Positions 35,433 to 48,572 of a stretch of 64,000 bases of DNA are shown here, in pieces. The notes beneath the pieces are model-generated. The model saw only the letters and a list, made by a program, of their open reading frames with translations, was not told where the DNA came from and did no database searches. The translations under genes and the position numbers were made by a program. Every line of letters begins with the position of its first letter. The stretch's first letter is position 1. The stretch covers positions 40,228,882 through 40,292,881 of the forward strand of contig NC_088792.1 of NCBI RefSeq assembly GCF_011386835.1, read 5' to 3'. This DNA comes from Chrysemys picta bellii. Lineage: Eukaryota; Chordata; Testudines; Emydidae.

Positions 35433-38271
35433 GTGACCTTCAAATGTAGAGGTGAGAAGAGCTCCTCATTAGCTGAGCAGGAAAAACACTCAGTGAGCTG
35501 TATTTTCAATGAAGGGCTTGATGTATTTGAATAACTGAATGCTGAAAGCTGCTGTTTTCCCTACAGCAATAGTTACTAATGTTCCATAATGAGGAAGCTG
35601 CATGGATGTCAAACAGTGTTCTGCAGTTCTATTTTAGAGTCCGGCAATCCTTTGTCAATCCATTTTATTGGCAATACTTCATTCAAGGGCTCTCCTGTTT
35701 AGTGTGGGATTTGAAAAATGGCAAAACTACTTTTAATCACAAATAAATGCTTCAGCTAAAAGTATTAAACTTACCCTCCTCACGTGAAAGTTAACCTCTC
35801 AAATGCCAGATAAAATTTCAATAAAGTAATTTAAAAGGCAGATTAAATTACTAATCACTGCCAGGAACTTTTTGTGATAATAGAAATGCAGACAGAATAA
35901 TTCCATTTGTTTGTTTATTTTAATCTATACAAATATATACCGAGGATATATATTTAAACTAAGATTTAAATTTTTAATTTTTTTATTGACATTTTTGGAC
36001 TGACAATGATTTTTTACTTTGGTTGTTGTATACGCTTGAGATACACCCGCCTCCTAAACTGTCACACTGCACTAATCTCGTGACTGCTTCGTGATCACAA
36101 ATTCACTATTGCTACATTTGTAACATGGGTATATGGTGATTATAATGTAGTGCCAACAGCGTGCAGGAGGGGTGTTATATCCATTCATGCCATTCAACAT
36201 ACTCCCGCCTGGGCACCGGCTAGTGGTGGAGCCAAGGTGTAAATGAAAGAAACAGTTTTGTTCTCTGTGAAATACAGAGACTTTAGTTATGTCCAGTGGC
36301 TGTGTAGGGATATAAGAGGGTTCCTTGCACTCCCAGCCCTCTTTCCCCCTGGGCATCCATCAGACAATTGGGCATAGTCTGGACCAATATTAAACATAAA
36401 TTCCTGTTGTCCTGTAAAGTGGGGAAAATATAGGGTGAAACGTGAAAGTCCTTCCAATGCATTGCTGACATATGCTTTCTCTCTGCAGAGTCACAGTGAG
36501 TGGCGTTTAAACTGCCTTACCATTAAATGCTACACTACCATCTTCACTATAAGCTTGTGAGCATGCTGAAGACAGCAACTCTTCATTGCTTCATGGCAGC
36601 CAATGGTTAGAGGAGTACGGGACAAAGGCAGCCCACTCCCTCACTACCATAATTTCCCATGTCCACTCCCATTGATATAATTAATTTAATCAAGAAAGAA
36701 ACAAACACAAGTTCTCCGATACCTTTCCAAAATGCTGGTACCCATTATCCATTAGCTAATGTAATATGATTTGCAACAGCAGAAGACATGAGTACTGTGA
36801 ATATACCCATGCTGTCTGCTGATCAGAACAACACCTAGAGGCCAGGTTGCCCTCTCCTGTGGTAAAATCCATGGGAGGAGGAGACTCTGTGTTGGGGGTG
36901 GGAGCGCTAACATTGCATGGAAAGAGTTGCAGACCCAGCTTTCAAATCCCACAGATACCAAAGGAGGCCAGACCCATCTATGCAGACCCCTTATGTCTCT
37001 GCACCCACTCAGGAATTCTGGTGCTCTCCAGCTCCCTAACAGCATGAATTTTAGTCCTGGTGGAGCCAGATGGACCAATGGTGCATTTGCAGGGTGGTAA
37101 TTCAGTGCTCCTGTAACTTGCAGCTGTAATTTAACAAGCATGTAGATATTGCAAATAGGTTTATATCTGCCTGCAATAATTATATCTAATTAGATTTCCT
37201 TTTATTTTGTGGAATGAGGAGGCCTTGAACAAATTTAAAGAACTAATGTCAGCTGTTAAAAATCTACATGAAACAAGCTCTGGACTGAAAGCATGTGAGC
37301 GAGCTCGCACAATTGGATGTAACTGCTCATCAAGTCTGGAGGAACCATTTACTGCTGGGGAGAAGGCAAAGAGTTGTCTTGTTTTAAATAGAGCTGGTTG
37401 GAAAAATAGAGATGAAACTTTTTGTCGGAATTTGCCAGTTCATCAAAATTGAAACATTTTGCAGATGGTTCCATTTTGATTATGTTCTGATGGAACCCAG
37501 GCAGCTCACCCACCCAGCCTGATGGGCTACTTGGCAGTCCAGGCTTCCAGATTCCCAGATCCTTACCAGCTCACCTGGCAGGCTGATGGGAAGCCAGGAA
37601 CCTGGAAGCCCTGTTTGTCCTGGCTCCTGAGATTACAGCTCCTCGGCAGCCCAGGCTACTAGTTTCTGTGGCTCCAGGGCAGCCTCCAAGGAAAACTGCC
37701 TCGAGCTAAGGCTTCGTTCCCTTTCATGGAGGATTTCAAAGTTTCATTCCAAATCAGAACCAAATTCAAAATATCAGCTGCCTATCTTCAGCTAGAACAC
37801 ACTGGACCTGAATCTGATCAGTTACACTGCTTTTAAACTGGAGTAACTCTATTGACTTTATTGGAATTACTCCTGATTTAAACCTGTATGATGCCCCCAG
37901 AATGAATATTTTTCTTTATATCTTATCCCTTCCTAAAGGAATAGACATATATGCAAATTGCTTGTTTAATCATTTGCCTTGGTGGCTTCGTACATTTTGG
38001 TATGCACAGCATTCTCCATGGAGTATTACACAATCAGAGTGATGTGGATGTAGGAGAAAGTTACATTTCCTTAGCTCGTTAAAGAAACAGCTTCTAGTTT
38101 AAGTAATCCTTGATTCCAAGTTAAAATATGTTGCACACACTGAATATTATGGCAGAATTTGGCCCAGTGAGGACTACAGAAATGAAATGGAACCATTCCC
38201 ATAGCAGACTATCAGACTTGAAATGTATCATTTCAAACATGTACAATTATTTTAATGCTATATTTTCTCAC

Positions 38272-38385
38272 CTTCTTAAATAGTGGTTCTTTTGTGTCTA
38301 GTTTTAGAGATTTTTCACTGTCATATAAAATAACACTGCTGGCTAAAAGCCAATAATGAGACACTACAGAAAATAACTCCTGGTA
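38272..38385 (-). other. Exon-like stretch, 38 codons, unassigned
   Basis: On the minus strand a strong acceptor (CCTTTCTTTTCTTCAG) precedes 114 bases open in one frame only (YQELFSVVSHYWLLASSVIL, ending EPLFKK) and then a GTGAGA donor. The phase is 0 at both ends. It has no cysteines, so it is not an EGF or LDL-A exon. It cannot join directly to the exon at 29866-29948, which needs phase 2. It may be a chance match or an exon of another transcript. Confidence 0.2.
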
Positions 38386-38659
38386 CTGAAGAAAAGAAAG
38401 GTTTATGCTAGGTTCAGTAAACAGGAAAATGACTGCCTCGCCAGCTAAACCATTAAACAAAATAAAACTTACAAAATCTATTTTCCAGAAGAAATATTTG
38501 TTTTATTTTTTTCTGTAAAGTGATTGTTTTTGATGCAATATTTCTAGACAAAAAGAACATTTCAACACTATCATATTTAGAGGTCAAACCACCAAATAAG
38601 CCTTGTCGTTTTATCTAAACTGGTGTTGACATTAAAATGCAACACCACTGAAAAGAAAC

Positions 38660-38800
38660 TGAGAGGCTGAAAGTGGTGTAGTGGGTTAAACACACTGGCC
38701 ATTCGCCACTAGAGATCAGAGTTCAAAGGGTGGCTTAAGTCACAAGGGAATACCAATATCCAATGGTTCATCCTAGCCCACCGTTTTTGCTCTTTACAAA
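38660..38800 (+). repeat. Possible tRNA-derived SINE
   Basis: GTGGTGTAGTGGGTTAAACA (about 38673-38692) resembles an A box, and GAGTTCAAAGGG (about 38719-38730) a B box about 40 bases later. A short body follows. The promoter-like match is the only evidence. Confidence 0.35.
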
Positions 38801-38926
38801 AGTACCATGCCACAATTCATAGATTCTAGGACTGGAAGGGACCTCGAGAGGTCATCGAGTCCAGTCCCCTGCCTGCATTGCAGGACCAAATACTGTCTAG
38901 ACCATCCCTGATAGACATTTATCTAA

Positions 38927-39838
38927 CCTACTGTCAAGGCTGCTTCCCCACTCTGAACTTTAGGGTACAAATGTGGGGGCCTGCATGAAAACTTCTAAGC
39001 TTAACTACCAGCTTAGATCTGGTCCGCTGCCATCATTCCCAAGTGGATTCCCTTCCCTTGGAAGCCTTGAGAAACTCTTCACCAATTCCCTGGTGAATAC
39101 AGATCCAAACCCCTTGGATCTTAAAGCAGGGAGAAACGAACCATCCCCCCTCCTTCCTTCCACCAACTCCTGGTGAATACAGATCCAAACCCCTTGGATC
39201 TTAAAGCAGGGAGAAACGAACCATCCCCCCTCCTTCCTTCCACCAACTCCTGGTGAATACAGTTCCAACCCCCTTGGATCTTAAAACAAGGAAAAAATCA
39301 ATCAGGTTCTTAAAAAGAAGGCTTTTAATTAAAGAAAAAAGGTAAAAATCATCTCTGTAAAATCAGTATGGAAAATAACTTTACGGGGTAATCAAACTTA
39401 AAGAGCTCAGAGGACCCCCCCTCTAGCCTCAGGTTCAAAGTACAGCAAACAGAGATAAACACTCTAGTAAAAGGTACATTTACAAGTTGAGAAAACAAAG
39501 TAAAACTAACATGCCTTGCCTGGCTGTTTACTTACAAGTTTGAAATATGAGAGACTTGTTTAGAAAGATGTGGAGAACCTGGGTTGATGTCTGGTCCCTC
39601 TCAGTCCCAAGAGTAAACCTTCCCAAAACAAAGAGCACAAACACAAACCTTCCCCCCACCCCAAGATTTGAAAGTATCTTGTCCCCTTATTGGTCCTTTG
39701 GGTCAGATGCCACCCAGGTTACCTGAGCTTCTTAACCCTTTACAGGGAAAAGGATTTTGGAGTCTCTGGCCAGGAGGGATTTTATAGTACTGTACACAGG
39801 ACAGCTGTTACCCTTCCCTTTATAGTTATGACACCTAC
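38927..39838. mobile_element. Solo LTR inside CR1, 5-bp duplication
   Basis: The element occupies 38932-39833 (902 bases), starts TGTCAAGG and ends TTATGACA (TG...CA). It is flanked by CCTAC at 38927-38931 and 39834-39838. A 5-bp duplication and TG/CA ends fit a retroviral-type LTR left after recombination between two LTRs. No internal genes remain. Orientation is uncertain: a TATAAA and a CCAAT-like motif lie on the minus strand near its right end. It carries identical tandem 80-bp units, listed separately. Confidence 0.85.
39091..39290. repeat. 80-bp tandem repeat within the LTR
   Basis: The unit starting TGGTGAATACAGATCC occurs at 39091-39170 and again at 39171-39250 with no difference that I can see. 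A third, partial and diverged copy runs from 39251 to about 39290. The first two being identical while the third differs points to a recent duplication or conversion. Confidence 0.95.
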
Positions 39839-40160
39839 TCTTAAATATCTCCAGAGATGGAGATTCCACAACCTCCCTAGGCAATTTATTCCAGTGTTTA
39901 ACCACCCTGACAGTTAGGAACTTTTACCTAATGTCCAACCTAGACCTCCCTTGCTGCCGTTTAAGCCCATTGCTTCTTGATCTATCCTTAGAGGCTAAGG
40001 TGAACAAGTTTTCTCCCTCCTCCTTATGACACCCTTTTAGATACCTGAACATTGCTATCATGTCCCCTCTCAGTCTTCTCTTTTCCAAACTAAACAAACC
40101 CAATTCTTTCAGCCTTCCTTCATAGGTCATGTTCTCAATGCAGGACAATATGTTACCCTT

Positions 40161-42585
40161 TGCTTAAGAGAAACTCTAGCGTGTAATAGCAGGAATGTTG
40201 CAGATATGAACGTCCTCACTGCGACTTAAGCGGTGGAGCCCTTTGTCCAGCTGGATGTAGAAGGTGAATTGCTTCTTTTAACTGCAGGGATGGAGCTTGT
40301 CTAGCAGACTGGTAGGAGGGGGTATGGTGTCTCTTTAAGGTGCCCCTCCCTGAAAGAATTACCTGTTACAGCTAAAGAGGCAGGAAGCATTACAGCCAGA
40401 CCAGATTGGCATGCAGGAGATGCTGCCTCCTTCCCCGCCAACTGACGATAAGGGAAAAGGGGCATATTTATTCCCAGGGCAGTTCAGGGAAAGCCCTCTT
40501 TAATCTGAACCAGGCTAGCAGCACACCCTCCTCCCAGCCATGGAAGTAGTCAAAATACTAGGTTTCTTCATTATATGCGATGGCCATTACACTAGTCACT
40601 CCTTTTCTTGAGGGGCTGGGAAGGAATTTTCCCTCACTGCCAGAATGGCTGAGGCAGGGTGTATGGGGGAGGGGGGGTTACCTGCCGCATAGCAAGTTAG
40701 GGACCTGGTGGGGTAGGAAAGTCGGGGTTAGGCTATCATGTCACAACTCATTATGGAAACTTGTGGCAGATGTCCACTCCAGTTAACTCCATATGAATGG
40801 ATACAGCAATTCGATACAATTGATTCGTAAAGGATTTAAAGAGGGCATCCTTTAAAAGAACAGAAAAAGGGGGTTCAGGACAACCTAATTAAAACTACAT
40901 CCAATGTTTCCTGTCCTTCTGGCAATGAAGATAGGAGTAGAGTTAAAAGATTGTACTAGTATAAGATAGGTCGCAGTGCTACAATAGTGTAAAAAGTGTT
41001 TGACTCCCTTTTCTCAGTTTGCACTCCTCCCACCTCTTTTGCAAGGTTTTCCCTCTCTTTGTGTTCCCCCTTCTCTCTCTCCTCATTTCTTAGTTATAAT
41101 TTTTGTAAGGGTATTGAGTGTGGAATCTGAAAATGGACTAATAGATGACAAATGAATCTCTGCATTGATCAAATTACGGCTAGGAGCCTGCCCAGTGTCT
41201 GACCATTGTATGTACATAGTCCATCACAGTAAAAATGTCCTTCTCTTTGACAAGTGCCATCAAATTCACATACAGTTAAAATAAGCGAGAAAATTTGTAG
41301 AGGAAATACTGGGTTGCAAAGCTGTACCTGACTTCAGAAAGTACAAACACTGCAGCTTTAAGACAAACCTGGTGGCTCCAGAGAAGAAAGCTTCTGCTTA
41401 ATGATAATTTTGTTGCTAGAACAGATGGGGATTAGAGATCAATAAAAAAAAATCTAATAAAATACCTGAATATATTTACACTGGCTAGATTTTACCATGA
41501 TCACCTTCCTTTTGCTGTTTCGCTTGTATTTGTTTTTATGTCTATTTATTCATATTCCCCTTTATGCCTCCAAGGTCTCTTGTTGCATTCCTTCTTGATT
41601 TAAAACAAAAAAATCTATTGTCATGTTAATTTCATTATGATTTACTCTGTGTTTTTTCTTATCTGTAATTCTAGTGTTACTTGTCTCTTGATTATATTTT
41701 CATGTAGGTTTAGTATTCCCACATTGGGATGCTATAACCTTTTTTGGACTTTAGTCTCTTTTTTTAAGCTGTTTTGGTTCTGCAGCTGAGTTGAAAGCAT
41801 CTTATTTTACAAACTGGATTTGTTGAAATGAATAAATTGGGTTCCTCAATAAACACTGGTCTATTACTGTGCAATAATCAGAGAGAGTTTGCAGCACTGC
41901 ATTATTTAGACACTACTGCATTATCAGTTCTATAGTGATAGGAAATGGACATTTATCCCAGTCAAAGCCGGTCTGCATATCTGCTTTCAATTGCTGTTTA
42001 CCTTCTGAATATCTTTCAAATGAATGAATCTGCAAAGCCCTGATAAAATTAAACAGTCATTTAAAAAGCTTGAGCAATGACTATGTTTCATTGTATGTGT
42101 TATGCCACACATCTTTGTTAAAAAAAAATCTGTGATAAAATTATTTTCTCTTTTTTTTTTTTAAATCTTGGTCTGGTCTTCTTATCAGTTGAAATGGCCT
42201 GCTTTAACCTGAGCCTGCCAGCATAAGACATGACTCTTGCCAGGTGGATTGCAGTACAGACTGGAGATTCTAAATCATTTTTTGTCATTCCCAGACAATC
42301 ATAAATTCATCTGTTCCCACTCCCACTGGATACAACATTACACAATAATGTCTAACACAGCCTCTTCTTGACATTTTACAAGTCAGGTGCACAACTGTAG
42401 GACCAGAGGGAATAAATAATTATGAAATGTATTCTTTCAAAACTTTTCTTTTTCATATTTCAGTTGTACACTTCCAGGAATGAAAAGCAGCAGCCCTGCA
42501 TTGTCAAACTTTCCCATTATATGGAAACAATGGTTTACATTGCATTTGAAGCATTCATTTCCCAGTAAAGGCTGTACAATAAATT
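40161..42585. other. No gene recognised
   Basis: AT-rich sequence including T-rich runs near 42150. Open frames are short and without domains. I see no clear repeat boundary until the hAT MITE. Confidence 0.4.
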
Positions 42586-42949
42586 GTTGGCATCATAGGC
42601 ACCAACTCCGTGAGTGGTCTGGGGCATAAGCACCCACCAAAAAAAAATAGGGGGTGCTCAGCACCCCAGGGCCAGATTAATCTTTTGTGGGCCCTGCCCC
42701 CTGCTCTGCCTGTGCTCCATCCTGAGGCCTTGCTCCACTTCTTCCCCCTGAGGCCTCACCTGCCACTCTGCCCTGAGGCTCCGCTCCCACTTGGCCACTT
42801 CCCCCTAAGGCCCCGCCTATGCTCCACCCCAAGACCCCACCCTTGCTCAGCCTCTTCTCCCTGAGGCCTCGCCTGCCACTTGCACAGAGGGGAGGGAGTG
42901 GAGAGAAGCACCACTGGCACAAACAAAAGTCAGCACCTGTGGTTGGCAT
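42586..42949 (+). mobile_element. hAT-type MITE, second family
   Basis: The element occupies 42594-42941. The left end CATAGGCACCAACTCC and the complement of the right end (CACAGGTGCTGACTTTT) form imperfect inverted repeats. The flanks GTTGGCAT (42586-42593 and 42942-42949) are an exact 8-bp duplication. The interior is pyrimidine-rich with repeated CCTGAGGCC units, which gives artefactual Pro/Leu-rich frames on both strands. Confidence 0.85.
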
Positions 42950-45900
42950 ACTCCACATGTAAAACAATAATATGATGACGTCCCCACATTGATTGTAGTT
43001 GTCCTCTTTTGATATCCACAAATGAATTCCATAGCAGTTAGGGGAATTCTCGCTCCGATTTCCAGAAATATAGCTTAAATTGTAAGATATTTACTGGACT
43101 CTAGGACAATTTGGACACTATATAAATAATGACACAAAAAAATCCCTGACATTAAAAGAATGTCATTAAGGTTGCAAAGTCAAGCCCTCAATCATTAGGA
43201 AATAGCAGATTTAAGGATGCCTATGCAACTATAATTGAGGCTTCTTTTGCACAGGCATTAAGAGAACATCTTTAATCACAGAATCTCATGCTATTATTTC
43301 CTCCGACACTGGAAATGTTACCTCTGGCATTTCCTAATGTCTGAGTACTTGACCTTGCAACTGTAATGTCACAACATTAAAATAGTTTTTGGTAGGCAAC
43401 TTCCTATGTTTTTTAAAAGGAAAACCAGATTTTATTCTGAACAGTGTAACAACTCCTCCATCATCACCAGGGTTTAAACCCTGCAACTTCAGCATTGGGA
43501 ATGACCACATTAGCTGGCAGTACGAAAAGAATGAAATATTAGCCTCCATCCACATTCCTGAAACTTACTGAGCAAATCACATGGCTGGAAGCTGATTGTC
43601 TGCCAGAGTTCAATGGTGGGTTGAATGGTTTACTTCATGGCACTCTGCTATAACTAAATCCTGCATGTCCTCCTTAGTGCCCAACACTTCCTGAGTATAA
43701 AGTGGCACCCTATCAAATAGCTGCAACACTTCTCCCGTCTATAAGCTAGATCCTCAGCTGCAGCCTAGGAACACTCGGTGCAGGTGAGGAAGCAGGAGTC
43801 CAAAAGTGTCCATTGCTCTCCCCCGATCCTGGCATTACTCTGCAATAGGCCAGTCCCTGGTGCAAATTGGAGCTGCCTTCAGGTGACTCTAAGCTGCAAC
43901 ACCTGGCAAGAGCCCTAGGGGTAGAAATGGCATCCAAGGATCTCCAGGGCATATGGAACCCCTGCACTTGTTCCCTTCCTCTGGCCATGGCCCTAAGCCA
44001 CCAGTTGGGAGAGGGTAGACGGAGCCACAACAGAGGTTTTAGATCACCCAAGGATTCCTGGAGGCTTGATCCACAGTGTTTCGGGCCTTTGTGCACCAAT
44101 TGAGTGAGGCCCAGGATCAGAACCTATTTCTTTTTAAGTTGTGTAAATTTCGCAAGTCAGGTCTTTTCATTCACCTATTTTTTCTCAAATACAAAGACAC
44201 TGATGTTTTTCATCTCTCTGAAATATAAAACGTAAGTCATCACTGCAGAGCTGTGGTGGATGGTTGCCCACAACTACATGCACACAAAGAGAACTGTAAA
44301 GTAGGAACTTTGCCTCACCCTTCTCTCCCACAACCAACAGTTATAACCAAAGAAATGATACACCATTTCACAATGCTTCTCACAGCATTAGGGTGCTGAG
44401 ACAAAAATACTGCAACTAATACTTTGCGTTCTTGATAAGGAAAGAAAATCATAATGATCCTATTAGCATATAAAGTTGAGAAGCATCCTGGAAAGCAGTG
44501 ACAAAAATGATTTGAATTAGTCAGTTCAGTGGCATATATAGGAGACTGCACTGATGGGAATGTATGACAGCTTCTCTTCTGACACAAACACTGCATCCTG
44601 AAAAGATATTTCCTTTTTTTTTTTCCTAGACAGACTTTTTCCTACCAGTTCTAGTGAATCTGGAACACAAGTTTTTCCTGTTCTCTAAGGCATAACTGAG
44701 GTATTGAATTATAACATTGTCATTTTTTTCTGTCCAGAAATGCTACCTCCGTCCTCCGAGATGCACTGGTTTCTACAGATTTTACAGCCCACTGTTTCAA
44801 GGTAGACTTTTTATCTATCAGCTCTCCAACTTTTGCAGCTTTGTTACTTATATTGTGGCAGTACCTAAAAGCCACAATCAGGATTAGGGCCCCATTGCTG
44901 TAGGGTCCGTACACCTAGAAGAAAGAATGGTTCCTTCCCCCACAGAATTCAGAGTATAACAAGACACATATTGGGTAGAAAGGAGGGAGAAACATTATAT
45001 AAACAAATGGTAAGGATAATAATAGGCATATGCCATGTTAGTTCCTGTGTTGCCAATTCTTGCGATTCTACCACTCATGACATTTGGTTTGTTTTTAAAG
45101 CCCTAACTCCGAGTCGTGAATATGTGAGAATCTCAGCTTTCATTTAAAAAATTTCAAGTTTCTAGCCCTTATGACTGCAGAAAAAAGCTTAAAACATGAC
45201 CCCAGTACATCCTAAAGATTCAAAAGTCAGAATTTAAATAAAAAGAATGCAAAAAGTCAATGTCATGATTTTTCAGGGCCTGATTTATGATGTTTGCACA
45301 TTTGCAGTTGGTAATACCAAAGTTCCTTTTTAAGATATAGATATAAACAATCTCTAAGTACTAATTATAGCTAGTTCCTCCTCTTTTACATTTTTAACTT
45401 ATCCCTAACTTATTTTCAAGTTTTGAAAGGCCCTATTTACCTGCAAGTAAACATGTGCCAGTGGATTAACACCACTAAAAAAAATAAGATTAAAAATCCT
45501 AAATTCCCTGTTATGCCAAATTCTCCTCTGACTCATAACCCCATCTCAGGCTCATTGAGAGAGTAACACCTAGTCTCACTTTAAAGGTTTTTTGGGTCTC
45601 TCTGTCAGCAGCCATTTCATTTTGTCAGCTGAAATGATACTCCAGATTCCAGAGGGAGGGACTCAGGGCTGTGAAGGTGCAAGGTCTCTGGCCTTCTGGA
45701 GGTCTGGCTTCATGTCTCAGGAGATGGTTGAGGCTCCTACCCCACGGGTCTCTCCTCAGTGGTCCCTGGGGCTTAAATTCAGGCTCTGAGAAGTGGGCCA
45801 GAAATGGGAAAGCCCTCTCTGACTACTTCCCTCCTACTCCCACTGCTGCTCTGGCTGCAGCCAAAAGAATTCTCTTATTTCTTGGGGGTCAGGAGGTCTG

Positions 45901-48335
45901 ACTCTGCTCCCTCATGTGACTGTCCTTGAGGGGCTGGACTATTGAGGCCTAGGGGAGTTGGGTAGGAAGGGAAAGAGGTTAAGCCTAGCCGGTAGCTTTA
46001 AAAAGAGAAGTGGATTTTGAATAGCAAGCAGTTTTTCATTAAAGTACTTCTTGAAGTTGTTGTGCAGTGATCTCTGTGCACTGTTAACGTGTCACCACAT
46101 GATGTTGTTTATTTATTTGTAGTTTCTCATAACTCTTAAAAACTAGGTGCTTTTGTTTTTTAAACCTTATTCTAATGAGGATAAACTTTAGTGCTATTAA
46201 GTACCGTACTTCAAGTTTCAACTATTCTCCTAAAGAGACTAAAGCAACTTTATATTGTACTAATATCTTGGATTGGCAGCGGTGGTTAACCGCAGAACCG
46301 AAAGTTATGTGCCAGGGTAGACTATGGAATGGTTCACCATAGCTATTTATTGTAAATCTCACAGAGCTGCCCTGTGCCAGAGCAGTATATTCTCACATGC
46401 TCCAGAGGAAATGCTAATCCACAGGCCCGTCTGTAAACGACAAATAAAAAAAACAGCTGCTTGTGTACTCTATGGCATTGGCAGCTGGTCCCAAATAAGT
46501 AGTGGGACTGGAGGTGAATATCTGCAACCTGCCCCTCTATCCTGCAAGCTGATCATATTTTCAAAGTGAAAAAGCGGAGGTCAAGGGGATCACAGAGAAC
46601 TATGTTGGCAATGGATGAGGGAGCTTGACAATAGATGAGGGAATTAAAAGGAATGCTTGCTTCCCTCTCACACCTTTCAGATTAAAGAACTGGGACACTT
46701 TGCAGTAAAAGGCAGGGTGGGAGAAAACAGTTTCTTTCTCAGTCACCCCTTTATTGTTCTCTCTTGATCTTACATTCTCGCCCTTCAATCTCTATCTTAC
46801 CTTTAACACACCACTTTTCCTACACCCTTTAATTGACTCTCCCAACTCCCTCCTAAACCTTCTTAGCTTCCTCAGACCCCTCAGCAGGTCAGAAACACAC
46901 CACATATCTACCTGTCCTCAGGAGAAGAATCCACCTCTTCCTACCTAGCCTCTCTACCATTCAGAACCAGCTGAGCCGAGCGGAGCTAGAATGAGGTAGG
47001 GGAATAAACTGCACTTTTCTCAGCCTGACTTGATGAGGGGATTAAATAGCTGAATTACAGGACAGTGAATTACTTCCTAACGGGAGCAAAGAGGGGTCTG
47101 GAAAAGAATTGTGACTCAGGTCTTACTCAGGTCTGACTCATACACAGGCTGAGCCTAAAGTTTCATTCAAGTCCTAACATTATATATTCATCTACTTGTT
47201 ATCTTGAGAAATGCAGTTGGAAACCTACTCTAATCATATATTGGTTAAAATAATTGGCTTTGCACATTTCCCCCACTGCGTATCCCATTTTTAATAAGTG
47301 AAAACAACCATCATTATTATGAACTAGTGAGGATTTGGAGGGCCAGACAACGCATCCCAAGGTTTAATACCATAATATTCCATGATCATATACAATTCTT
47401 GCAGTTCAAGTAACAGCACACATGCATCAACTCATGATCTTTTGCTCTAAAAACACAGGCCTCTACCACGGAAGTTTAGGAGAATCTCCATTTGCTTGCT
47501 ATGGCATTAGGGCTTAAAGTTACTTTGTAGGCCAGCTATTACATGAGGTTATAATCACAAATAATGGTTTCAACCAGAAGACGGTAGTGCTACAGGATTA
47601 TCCACATATAGCAATTAGTACATTACAGTCTTTTCTGAGCTTCCTTGCCTGAAAACTTGGAATGGAAATCCAACAAAATGAAGATCTCTCATGAGATTTC
47701 AGTACTTTCTAATTTTGGAGAGGAGACTAATACCACAAGAATAGGTTTTTGTGGTATTTCTGCATAAGATCCTACTAACAACTGGAAATGAAAAAAGAAA
47801 GCAAAAAATTACAAACAAAACCAAAAAAGTTAAATCAATTGTTTCAAAATCTAATTCAGCTAGGTCTAAATTTGGGGTGATTGAGCTGATTAATATTTTG
47901 TTTGAACCAGTTCACCAATCCCTTATAAGAAGACACTTGGCAAACACTGGATTAGAACAAAGACATTTCATGATGGAGCTGATCCATTTATTAGTAAAAG
48001 CAAACTGTACTGCTGAGCAACTGAGTTCAATTTCATCAGAGTGGAAATAACTCAGTTATATTAAAAGTTATGAAAGTTTTTGGAGGACTACAATCCAAAC
48101 AGAGACCATTTCAGAGGAATTATTAGACTCAGAATGATATTAGGCTTGAAACAGTCAGTATTACTGAAATGACAGCTACAAATCAACCAGTGACCCCATA
48201 CATATTAGGTCAGAACTTATTGCAGACTGCAAGATGGAGAAGGAAAAAATACAAGGTCAAATCTTGCCTTTAAGAAACCTAACCATACAAATAATATGAT
48301 GCAATGGTTTCATTATTCAATGGACTGTCTTCCTT
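42950..48335. other. No gene recognised; scattered repeats
   Basis: Contains the second copy of the 30905-31058 repeat (about 43155-43310) and a minus-strand copy of the CTAGCACAATGGGGCCC family (about 44850-44960). About 43745-44120 is less AT-rich, with ends AGATCCTCAGCTGC and GAGGCCCAGGATCAG that may be another short TIR repeat. No splice-bounded exon was recognised. Confidence 0.4.
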
Positions 48336-48572
48336 AGGGCTTGTCTTCACTAGCGGGGTAAATCAACCTAAATTATGCTACTCCAGCTATGTTATTCACA
48401 TATTAGGTCAACTTATCCGAGTGTCTTCACTGTACTCTGTCAACAGGAGACGCTCTCCCATCGACTTCCCTTACTCTTTTCGGGGCTCTGGAATACCGGA
48501 GTCGACTGGAGAGCGCTTTGTGGTTGATTTAGCGGGTCTTCACTAGACACCTGCTGCATCGATTGCATCGAG
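48336..48572. mobile_element. Truncated MITE of the 22401 family
   Basis: The left end AGGGCTTGTCTTCACTA and the interior (GGAGAGCGCTTT, TGCATCGATTGCATCGA) match the element at 22401-22699. The right inverted repeat is missing where CR1 sequence begins. Either the CR1 landed in the MITE or the end was deleted. Confidence 0.65.

Larger units (their letters stand above)
32061..38650 (-). other. Presumed intron with short palindromic repeats
   Basis: Small palindromic repeats lie at about 32503-32623 (ends GGCCAGATTCTGATCC and GGATCTGGTCC), about 33671-33800 and 35294-35432 (ends GGGTCTGATTCTCTAC and GTGGAGAATCAGGCCC). A diverged repeat of GAAAATTTT-type sequence occupies about 37389-37500. One exon-like stretch at 38272-38385 is listed separately. 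I found no other supported coding segment. Confidence 0.45.
38815..40160 (-). mobile_element. CR1 LINE 3' end, split by an LTR
   Basis: The CR1 3' UTR is found at 38815-38931 (GATTCTAGGACTGGAAGGGACC, complemented sense) and resumes at 39834. The coding part follows up to about 40160. The minus frame at 39924-40148 gives YEGRLKELGLFSLEKRRLRG, the CR1 C-terminal signature, with a frame change before it. It is a heavily 5'-truncated insert of about 440 bases when the LTR is removed. Confidence 0.85.

Noticed and set aside
42610..43021. Pro/Leu-rich frames on both strands
   Set aside because: Low-complexity pyrimidine-rich interior of the hAT MITE at 42594-42941.
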